Positions 1 through 5,929 of a stretch of DNA of 36,143 nt are shown here, in pieces. Every line of letters begins with the position of its first letter. Within the stretch, counting starts at the first letter, position 1. The notes beneath the pieces were generated by a model. The model worked only from the letters and a program-made list of their open reading frames with translations, searched no databases and was not told the origin of the DNA. The stretch is from Gemmatimonadota bacterium (GTDB taxonomy: Bacteria; Gemmatimonadota; Gemmatimonadetes; Longimicrobiales; Gaopeijiaceae). The DNA lies in contig JAJDXM010000089.1 in NCBI GenBank assembly GCA_022823225.1, positions 1 through 36,143 of the forward strand, given 5' to 3'. The translations under genes were made by a program, and so were the position numbers.

Positions 1-61
1 ACCCTTGAAATGCGAAGGAAAGCGGCTTACACTGTGTTGGCATCGGTCCTCCGGTGTCGTC

Positions 62-96
62 GCTGTCAAGTTGTTCGCCCACATAAACTTAACAGC
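62..96. repeat. Imperfect inverted repeat (hairpin)
   Basis: The arms GCTGTCAAGTTGTT and ATAAACTTAACAGC pair at 11 of 14 positions around a loop of about 7 bases. It lies just beyond the stop of the truncated ATPase fragment, in a stretch richer in A+T than its surroundings. It could be a mobile-element end or a terminator stem, but no T-run follows it on either strand, so the role is unknown. Confidence 0.4.
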
Positions 97-116
97 TCCC
101 GGAGGCCGGTGCCGCT

Positions 117-224
117 CTATCGGTATGAGAAATCCGGGCTAACGCCCTCGATCACAACGCAGCCGGTGGCGCCGAGGAGTTCGCGCATCTCCTGATCCAC
201 GGTTCTGGGTAGGTATCGTCTCAT
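117..224 (-). pseudogene. Truncated N-terminus of a DUF4143-type AAA ATPase
   Basis: An ATG at 224 opens 35 codons that begin MRRYLPRTVDQEM and run to ATGCVVIEG. This matches the usual opening of DUF4143-family ATPases (RYLPR.VD.EL.ELL ... A..IEG followed by GVGKT), recalled from family knowledge. After IEGV the Walker A motif is missing; the frame reads SPDFSYR and stops. Similarity breaks at about position 138, where the DNA reads AGCCCGGATTTCTCA on the minus strand, so an insertion or deletion probably removed the rest of the roughly 400-residue protein. A very short genuine ORF is the alternative, but loss of the P-loop argues for a dead remnant. Confidence 0.45.
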
Positions 225-484
225 TGGCGGGCCCTATGGGACGGGGGAGCAGTGCCGCGCCATGGGTTGCGCGATTGCCGGAACGTAACGTCGACGGGCA
301 GACTTGCGCAACGTGTAACGGCAGAAATGAAACAACTCTAACGGCAGATTTATGACGTATTAGACGGCAGAAATATGACGCCTTTACCGGCAGATTTATG
401 GCGTTGTGGACGGCAGGATTACGACGAAGCCAAGGCGCAGGAATACTACACCCGCACCGGCAGAAACCCGGACGCCCCACCCCA
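225..484. other. Non-coding stretch holding the 23-bp array
   Basis: Between the ATPase remnant and the stop of the propeller gene at 485 I see no convincing gene. The short ORFs here overlap one another on both strands and resemble no family. The only clear structure is the 23-bp repeat array. The stretch is visibly richer in A+T between 310 and 420 than its surroundings, which fits foreign or regulatory DNA. Confidence 0.5.
296..433. repeat. Six-unit 23-bp direct repeat array (iteron-like or IS21-type end)
   Basis: The core CGGCAG recurs at 319, 342, 365, 388 and 411, exactly 23 bp apart, with a degenerate unit (GGGCAG) at 296. The better units read CGGCAGAWWTATGACG followed by seven variable bases. 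A further CGGCAG lies at 458, slightly out of register. IS21-family elements carry repeated transposase-binding boxes of this look at their ends, and plasmid iterons have similar periods. No istA/istB or rep gene is present here. The array lies upstream of the truncated ATPase (minus strand) and just past the stop of the first propeller gene. Confidence 0.6.
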
Positions 485-1696
485 TCACCGCGCCCCCTCC
501 CTCTCAATCCGCCACACGTCCACGTAGTCCAGATCGAAGTCGCCCCGGCGGACGGTCAGCACATGATTGGTGCCGATCGCGGGTGGCAGGGCGTAGCGCC
601 TGCCGGAGGGGGCCGGCATACTCGCCAGCAGCCGCCCCTCAGTATCGAAGACTTCCCAGCGGTTCCCTGCTTCCCGGATGACCTCGACCCATAGCGTGCC
701 GTCGTAGGCGATGTCGATCTCTTCGATGAAGGTCTTCGCGCCGGGCCGCGGCGGCCGCAGCGGGTCGCATACCATGAGCGGGAGACTGTCGCGGAGTGCC
801 AGGTATTCGCTGTTGCCCTGCGCCCATTCCTCGTCGGAGATGGCCTCGCTGGGGATCGAACGTTCGACGACCCGTACGGTATCGTCGTCTGCGTTCATGA
901 CTGCAATTCGGTAGGCGCCGGTCATGGCCGAATACATGACACCGCCGGGGCCCGGACGCTGGACCAGCTTCTCGCCGAACGGGATTTCGAAGAAACTGAT
1001 GCCCCCGGGGTGCTCGCATACGATCGTAGGCGCACTCGTCCCCGCGAGCGGCAGGAGGGTGTCTCCGGTTTCACCGCGGCTGTCCACACCGATGAGCTCC
1101 CACGACCTGTCCGGGACCGACCTGACGGATATGGTACGGTGATAGGCCTCGTCGGCGCCGACACGGTAGAAGCGGACCCAACCTGGCCCACCACCCAAAC
1201 CACCCCGAATTCTCCGTTGGCCCAGGTACTCCCCCTCGACCGAGAACTCGCTGATGCGGCCCTGAGCGGCGTCAAGCGCCAACAGCCGGTCACCCAGCCA
1301 AGCCACGGAATACAGGCGCGCGAACTCGCCGGGACCTTCGCCCTCCCGGCCAAAGGTTCGCCGGTGCGTCCCGTCCACTCCGAAAACGCGCACTTCACTG
1401 CTCATGTCATCCGCGACGAACACGGCTTCGTCGGGCCCCAGGGCAATATCATAGATCCGGCCGAACTCGTCCGGGGAACCAGTCCCGCTCAGCGATTCCG
1501 GCCCGATGGACGCGACCCGTGTGAGCCGCCATTCCGGTGGGGTGCCGCTGTTGGTGACGAGAACCGTGCCGTCCACGGTGTCGATCGAGGTGGTGACGCC
1601 GGAGGTGGGGGTGTCGGCCGGGTCGCTGTCCGAGCCGCAGGCCGCGAGGAGAATAGCGGCGGCCATCGCGCCGCCTTTCAGAGGTCTGCGTTGCAA
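485..1696 (-). CDS. 6-bladed beta-propeller lipoprotein
   Basis: A 403-residue exported protein. I place the start at TTG 1696 because AAGGAGAG sits 6-8 bases upstream and this start gives a short lipoprotein signal ending LLAAC (lipobox Cys at about residue 20); an open frame extends upstream to 1783 but runs through an intergenic repeat. The body has NHL/6-bladed-propeller blades with the signature GREGEGPGEF near residue 115, shared with the next gene and, as GEGPGEF, with the one at 13114. Such proteins usually sit on the outer membrane or in the periplasm and bind ligands or partners; no enzyme motif is visible. It is the second gene of a tandem pair with the paralogue at 1832-3040, probably co-transcribed, with 135 bp between them. 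Confidence 0.8.
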   Translation of the reverse strand: MQRRPLKGGAMAAAILLAACGSDSDPADTPTSGVTTSIDTVDGTVLVTNSGTPPEWRLTRVASIGPESLSGTGSPDEFGRIYDIALGPDEAVFVADDMSSEVRVFGVDGTHRRTFGREGEGPGEFARLYSVAWLGDRLLALDAAQGRISEFSVEGEYLGQRRIRGGLGGGPGWVRFYRVGADEAYHRTISVRSVPDRSWELIGVDSRGETGDTLLPLAGTSAPTIVCEHPGGISFFEIPFGEKLVQRPGPGGVMYSAMTGAYRIAVMNADDDTVRVVERSIPSEAISDEEWAQGNSEYLALRDSLPLMVCDPLRPPRPGAKTFIEEIDIAYDGTLWVEVIREAGNRWEVFDTEGRLLASMPAPSGRRYALPPAIGTNHVLTVRRGDFDLDYVDVWRIEREGAR

Positions 1697-1756
1697 TGTT
1701 CTCTCCTTCCCGCGGAGTCGGTGAAGTGAAGTCGTCCCTCTGCACCAGCAGTCCGT

Positions 1757-1850
1757 GTAATGTTCTCTTGACATTGCGAGCACGCGAGCACCGCGGCCCA
1801 GGATGCATCGCCGGCCGAATGCAGCGGGGACTTATTCCACGGGCTGCCAG
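1757..1850. repeat. ~95-bp dispersed repeat, copy 1
   Basis: This stretch matches 14271-14366 in the same orientation. The right-hand 50 bases (GATGCATCGCC to GGGCTGCCAG) are almost identical, and the left part has a few substitutions and small 3-base gaps. Copy 1 covers the last six codons of the propeller gene ending at 1832 (WQPVE and stop) plus the spacer towards the next gene. It contains the palindrome GATGCATC at 1802-1809. Confidence 0.8.
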
Positions 1851-3040
1851 TACCCCCCACCATCCCACCTGAGATCCAGAACCTGCACACGCTGCACGCC
1901 CAGTTCGTCCTCATGCACGCCCAGCAGCTGGCCCTCGCCGACACCGTGAAGCCGGAACGCCGCCGGAACGTCAACCCGGCCGAGGTACCGGCCATCCGGG
2001 CGGTACACGTCCCAGCGCGCCGTTGTCCCGCGCGGCAACATGTAGCGCCGCGCCCAGATCTCGCCGGTGTCCGCGGCCACCAGCCGGTCGTAGCCGGGGA
2101 GCGTGGCTGGAATGGGGAAGTCCTGCGCGAGGGCACGCAGCCGCTCGTTCGGCACCCAGGCCTCCAGGTCTTCCTGCGTCCATACCGGGGGCGTCTCCGC
2201 CAGCCGCGCGATTCGGCTCAGCTTTCCGCCGGTGTCGAACAGGCGAAGCTCGTACGTCTCCCCGGTGGTGGCCGCGACCCCCGCCGCGTGCCCAGTGGCT
2301 GACGACTCCAACGTGAACGGGACAGGCATATGGAGCACGTCCCCGTCCGGCCTCAGAACCCCCTGAGCTGCCCCCGGGAGCCGCGCCACCGTCTCCATGA
2401 CCGACCCGTCGAGTCCGTGCAGTCGGAATTCCATGCTCGAACGACTCGCCTCGCCGTGCGACAGGTCCCTCGCGCCGAGCGTTGTGACCGAACTCAGGAT
2501 CGACCCCTGCCCGCCCGGCCCCCAGGACTTGAAGAATATCGGCACCTCCACCCCCTCGATCCTCGTCACACTTTCGATTCCGCCCACCGGCCCGAATTCG
2601 GTGATCCGCAGCTGCCATCCGTCCACCGCGAAGATGTTGCGGCCGCTGCCGGGCCACGCCCCGCTCAGGTTCTGGAACTCGCCCGGCCCCTCCCCCTCGC
2701 GACCGGTCGTCAGCACATGCTCGCCCCCGGCGTCGAACACCCGGATCTCCCCCCACCCGGCATCCGCGACCACCAGGCGCTCTTCCCCGTCTCGCGCCAC
2801 CGACACGATCCGCTGGAACATGAGCGCGTCCGGCCCGTCGACGACTCCGATGGTGAGGGCTGGTTCGTCGGCCACGCGCGCGTAGATGGCGCCGCCGCCC
2901 GTGCTGGTGATGATGCGGACGCCGGCGGAGTCGGTGACAACCGCGCCCGGGCCGGCCACCTCCTCCTGGCCGACGCCGACCGCAGGCAGGCCGAGGGCGA
3001 CGCACGCCAGCGCCGCGCAGGAGAAGGGCATGGACTTCAT
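1832..3040 (-). CDS. 6-bladed beta-propeller exported protein
   Basis: A 402-residue paralogue of the adjacent downstream gene. The start is ATG 3040, with AAAGGAGC about 8 bases upstream; it opens with a Sec signal (MKSMPFSCAALACVALG ... VGVGQ). Propeller repeats follow, with GREGEGPGEF near residue 105 and repeated VFDAGGE- and LFDTGGK-type blade strands. No catalytic motif is visible; role unknown, probably extracytoplasmic binding. Its promoter is probably at 3131-3158, which would make it the first gene of a two-gene unit. Its last codons lie inside a repeat also found at 14.3 kb, so its 3' end has taken part in a duplication. Confidence 0.8.
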   Translation of the reverse strand: MKSMPFSCAALACVALGLPAVGVGQEEVAGPGAVVTDSAGVRIITSTGGGAIYARVADEPALTIGVVDGPDALMFQRIVSVARDGEERLVVADAGWGEIRVFDAGGEHVLTTGREGEGPGEFQNLSGAWPGSGRNIFAVDGWQLRITEFGPVGGIESVTRIEGVEVPIFFKSWGPGGQGSILSSVTTLGARDLSHGEASRSSMEFRLHGLDGSVMETVARLPGAAQGVLRPDGDVLHMPVPFTLESSATGHAAGVAATTGETYELRLFDTGGKLSRIARLAETPPVWTQEDLEAWVPNERLRALAQDFPIPATLPGYDRLVAADTGEIWARRYMLPRGTTARWDVYRPDGRYLGRVDVPAAFRLHGVGEGQLLGVHEDELGVQRVQVLDLRWDGGGYWQPVE

Positions 3041-3130
3041 GGAGTTGTGCTCCTTTCGCTTTCGGTCGACTGCTGTTCTCCTGTGTTTGACTCCAGGAGG
3101 AAGTCCGGGTTGTTGGCCACGCACTTCAAT

Positions 3131-3158
3131 GTTATCAACTATGACAATAGTTTCACAA
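3131..3158 (-). promoter_or_regulatory. Promoter with palindromic spacer, upstream of propeller pair
   Basis: Read on the minus strand: TTGTGA (-35), a 16-bp spacer, GATAAC (-10). The whole spacer is the palindrome AACTAT-TGTC-ATAGTT with perfect 6-bp arms. It lies about 90 bases upstream of the ATG at 3040 in a locally AT-rich patch. A dyad between the promoter boxes suggests direct control by a dimeric regulator. Seen by eye only. Confidence 0.4.
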
Positions 3159-3243
3159 GCCGGATGGCCAGTCTGATGCGTAGATGACGTGGCGCTGACC
3201 CGGGTGGTTCATCTTCGGTGGCACACCAAGCCCCCCCTCCCCC

Positions 3244-4461
3244 TCACATCCTCCTGAACAGCCGCAGCACCGACCAGAACGCGAGCGCGTACATCACCGC
3301 GCCGAGCAGGAACGGCGCCCCGGGCAGCTCGATCGGCGCGCCCGGCGAGGTGAAGTAGCTGAAGAGCCCCGCCGTGAAGATCAGCGGCGCGGCGATGCTG
3401 GTCAGGCTCATGAGCGACTGGATGCCGCCCTGCACCTTCCCCTGGTCCTCCGGAGGCACCACGCCGGCGACCAGACTCTGGATGGCCGGCCCCGCGACGC
3501 CCCCGATCGACCCGACGACAATGAACGCGAAGAGCATCCAGCCCGCCGTGGCGAGCCCGTACCCCAGGTAGGTGATCACCGCCACCACCAGTCCGTACAG
3601 CACCGCGCGCCGCTCACCGAGGCGCTTGACGACCGGGCGCACCAGTCCCCCCTGCACGATCGCCGCCATCAGGCCGACAAGCATCAGGGAGAATCCGTTC
3701 ATCTGCTCGTCCCAGCCGAACTTGTGGCCCGTGTAGAGCACCCACACGGTCTCGAGGCCCCTCTGCGCCAGCACGACGAAGACGAAGACGGCGGTCAGAC
3801 CCCTGACCAGCGGGTACGAACCCAGCACGAAGAGGCTCCCCACCGGATTGGCCTTCCTCCAGCTGAAGGCGTCGCGCTTCTCGGGCGGCAGCGATTCGGG
3901 GAGCACGAAGAAGCCGTACAGCCAGTTCACCAGCGCGAGCGCCGCCGACACGAAGAAGGGCAGCCGCAGGTCGATGCCGCCGAGGAGCCCTCCCAGGCCC
4001 GGACCGAAGATGAAGCCCAGCCCGAACGCCACCCCGATGAGCCCGAAGTTGCGGGCCCGATCCTCCGGCTTCGACACATCGGCGATGTAGGCGTTGGCGG
4101 TCGTGATGCTCGCCCCCATCACCCCCGCGATCAGCCTTCCGACGAAGAGCCAGCCGAGCGTGGGCGCGAACCCCATGATGATGTAGTCCACACCGAGGCC
4201 GAAGAGCGCGATCAGGATGACCGGCCTGCGCCCCACCCGGTCCGAGAGCGCCCCCAGCACCGGTGCGAAGACGAACTGCGTGACGGCGTAGGTCGACGCC
4301 AGGACACCGAACCAGCGGCCGGCCAGCGCGGTGCTGCCGCCGGCGAAGTCCTTGATCAATTCGGGAAGAATGGGGATGATGATCCCGATCCCCAGCACGT
4401 CGATGAAGACGGTGATGAGGATGAAGATCATCGCGGCCTTGCGGCCCTGTCCGCGTGCCAT
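3244..4461 (-). CDS. MFS transporter, TCR/Tet family
   Basis: A 405-residue, 12-helix proton-coupled exporter of the inner membrane. TM1 carries DVLGIGIIIPILPEL, as in TetA-like proteins. MFS motif A (GALSDRVGRRP, residues 70-80) lies in the loop between TM2 and TM3, and a GPGLGGLLGG motif follows in TM5. ATG 4461 has AGGGG 8 bases upstream; a GTG three bases earlier is also possible. No TetR-type regulator lies beside it, so induction by a drug is not shown. It is divergent from the metallopeptidase gene across about 70 bp. The substrate is unknown: Tet-like MFS proteins in environmental bacteria are often annotated as tetracycline exporters without proof. Confidence 0.85.
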   Translation of the reverse strand: MARGQGRKAAMIFILITVFIDVLGIGIIIPILPELIKDFAGGSTALAGRWFGVLASTYAVTQFVFAPVLGALSDRVGRRPVILIALFGLGVDYIIMGFAPTLGWLFVGRLIAGVMGASITTANAYIADVSKPEDRARNFGLIGVAFGLGFIFGPGLGGLLGGIDLRLPFFVSAALALVNWLYGFFVLPESLPPEKRDAFSWRKANPVGSLFVLGSYPLVRGLTAVFVFVVLAQRGLETVWVLYTGHKFGWDEQMNGFSLMLVGLMAAIVQGGLVRPVVKRLGERRAVLYGLVVAVITYLGYGLATAGWMLFAFIVVGSIGGVAGPAIQSLVAGVVPPEDQGKVQGGIQSLMSLTSIAAPLIFTAGLFSYFTSPGAPIELPGAPFLLGAVMYALAFWSVLRLFRRM

Positions 4462-4529
4462 CACACCAACCCCTGCGCCCTGGGGACATCGCTGCCGAGC
4501 GGCAGTGTCGCAGCAGAAGCGCCTAATCT

Positions 4530-5255
4530 ATGGACTTCGAGTCATTCGAGAGAGAAGCGCGCCAGGTATTCGAATCGATCCCGCCGCGCTACCGGGACGG
4601 GGTGGACGGGCTCACCGTGCACCGCCGGCCGCTGGGCCACCCCCGGTTTGCCGGGATCTACACGCTGGGCGAGTGCGCGACCGAGTCGTACCCGTCGAGC
4701 TGGGACGGACCCGAGACGGTTCGCTCGGTGGTCCACCTCTACTGGGGCTCGTTCCGGGCGCTTGCGAAGTTCAGCCCGGGGTTCGACTGGACAGCACAGA
4801 TCTGGGAGACCCTCACGCACGAGCTGCGCCACCACCTGGAGTCGCTCGCGGACCGCGACGACCTGGGCGGCGTCGACTACGCCATGGAGCAGGCCTTCCA
4901 GCGCGACAAGGGGCTCGACTTCGAACCGGACTACTACCGCCACGGCGACCGGATCGCGCCCGGCGTCTACGCAGTGGAGGACGACGTGTACATCGAGCAG
5001 CGCTGGAAGCCGGCCGACTTCGCGGGCGCCGAGCGATTCGGCTTCACCTGGGCTGGACGGAGCTACGAAATCGGTGATCCGGTCGAGCTGGGAGACTTCC
5101 ACTTCATCAGGATCGTGGAGGGGATCCCGGCGCCGCCGTTTGTGGAGCTGGTACTGGTGCGGCGGGACTCGTGGTGGACGCGGATGCGGCGCGCGCTCGG
5201 GCGGACGGGGGTGGACATCTACGAGTCGGACTCGGTGGCGGTGGATATGACCTGA
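4530..5255 (+). CDS. Zincin-like metallopeptidase family protein
   Basis: A 241-residue cytoplasmic protein with no signal peptide. Residues 1-110 resemble the zincin-like metallopeptidase family (PF06262): an amphipathic start (FESFEREARQVFESIP), a central IYTLGE strand, a VVHLYWGSF strand, then the zinc motif HELRHH at 97-102 followed by acidic residues (ADRDD) that could supply the third ligand. Usual members are about 110-130 residues, so the C-terminal ~125 residues are extra; they are rich in W, Y and D and I do not recognise them. No good ribosome site precedes ATG 4530. Substrate unknown. Confidence 0.65.
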   Translation: MDFESFEREARQVFESIPPRYRDGVDGLTVHRRPLGHPRFAGIYTLGECATESYPSSWDGPETVRSVVHLYWGSFRALAKFSPGFDWTAQIWETLTHELRHHLESLADRDDLGGVDYAMEQAFQRDKGLDFEPDYYRHGDRIAPGVYAVEDDVYIEQRWKPADFAGAERFGFTWAGRSYEIGDPVELGDFHFIRIVEGIPAPPFVELVLVRRDSWWTRMRRALGRTGVDIYESDSVAVDMT

Positions 5256-5256
5256 C

Positions 5257-5286
5257 TTGACCTCCAATCCGGCGAGCGCGTATCGT
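5257..5286 (+). promoter_or_regulatory. Promoter of DUF433/DUF5615 pair, near-leaderless
   Basis: TTGACC (5257-5262), an 18-bp spacer and TATCGT (5281-5286) are followed by AGAGA and then the ATG at 5292. Transcription would begin at or next to the start codon, so the mRNA would be leaderless, in keeping with the absence of a Shine-Dalgarno site. The -35 box overlaps the end of the metallopeptidase gene. Confidence 0.45.
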
Positions 5287-5291
5287 AGAGA

Positions 5292-5519
5292 ATGAACCAC
5301 TTGGACCGCATCACCCTTGAGCCGGAAAAGAGGGGCGGCAAGCCGTGCATTCGGGGGCTCCGGATCACGGTGTACGACATCCTTGAGTATTTGGCGTCCG
5401 GGATGACGGAAGCAGAGATTCTCGAGGATTTCCCGGATCTGGAACGCGCAGACATCCGGGCGGCGTTGACGTTCGCGGCCGAAAGGGAGCGAAGGCTCGT
5501 TTCGCTTCCTTCCGAGTGA
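5292..5519 (+). CDS. DUF433 family antitoxin
   Basis: A 75-residue protein with the DUF433 pattern: ITLEPEKRGGKPCIRGLRITVYDILEYLASGMTE is typical in spacing (shown here in part as GGKPCIRGLRITV and ILEYLASGMT), followed by EILEDFPDL. DUF433 proteins are small winged-helix-like antitoxins that pair with PIN-like DUF5615 toxins and often repress their own promoter. The stop overlaps the next start by four bases (GTGA), so the pair is translationally coupled. Its own promoter lies directly upstream. Confidence 0.85.
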   Translation: MNHLDRITLEPEKRGGKPCIRGLRITVYDILEYLASGMTEAEILEDFPDLERADIRAALTFAAERERRLVSLPSE

Positions 5520-5848
5520 AGCTCCTCTTTGACCAGAACGTCTCGCCGAGTTTGGTCGATGGGCTGTCGGACTTGTTCCCGGAGTCCGTTCACGTTCGAG
5601 ACGCCGGATTGTCCCAGGCAAGCGACGCCGCGATCTGGGATTACGCTCGCGATCGGGGGCTGACGATTGTCTCCAAGGACACAGACTTCCACCAAGTGAG
5701 CTTTCTGAAGGGTTCGCCCCCGAAAGTCATCTGGATTCGGCGCGGCAACTGCACAACGACCGACATCGGAGCACTGCTCCGAGCCAACCGCACCCGGATT
5801 CTCGCGTTCGCGGCCGACCAGATGGCAGCGTTCCTGGCGCTTTCGTAA
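5516..5848 (+). CDS. DUF5615 family PIN-like toxin
   Basis: A 110-residue protein of the DUF5615/Mut7-C-like PIN fold. Acidic residues expected of the nuclease site are present: D6 (LLFDQN), D37 (SDAAIWDYA), and D55 with D57 (SKDTDF). The length is typical and intact. The start is GTG 5516, inside the antitoxin's stop. The family is predicted to cut RNA and to be neutralised by the upstream DUF433 protein; the target is unknown. It may act in maintenance, stress or defence. Confidence 0.85.
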   Translation: MKLLFDQNVSPSLVDGLSDLFPESVHVRDAGLSQASDAAIWDYARDRGLTIVSKDTDFHQVSFLKGSPPKVIWIRRGNCTTTDIGALLRANRTRILAFAADQMAAFLALS

Positions 5849-5929
5849 GGCAGGCAGCCGCCCATTCCTTTTCGTGATTACTTCCATGACTTGAAACGGG
5901 CGTTCTCGGAGTACACCGCGCTCCCGACC

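Noticed and set aside
296-433. CRISPR array
   Set aside because: The conserved core is too short (6-16 bp), the spacers would be only about 7 bp, and no cas gene is present.
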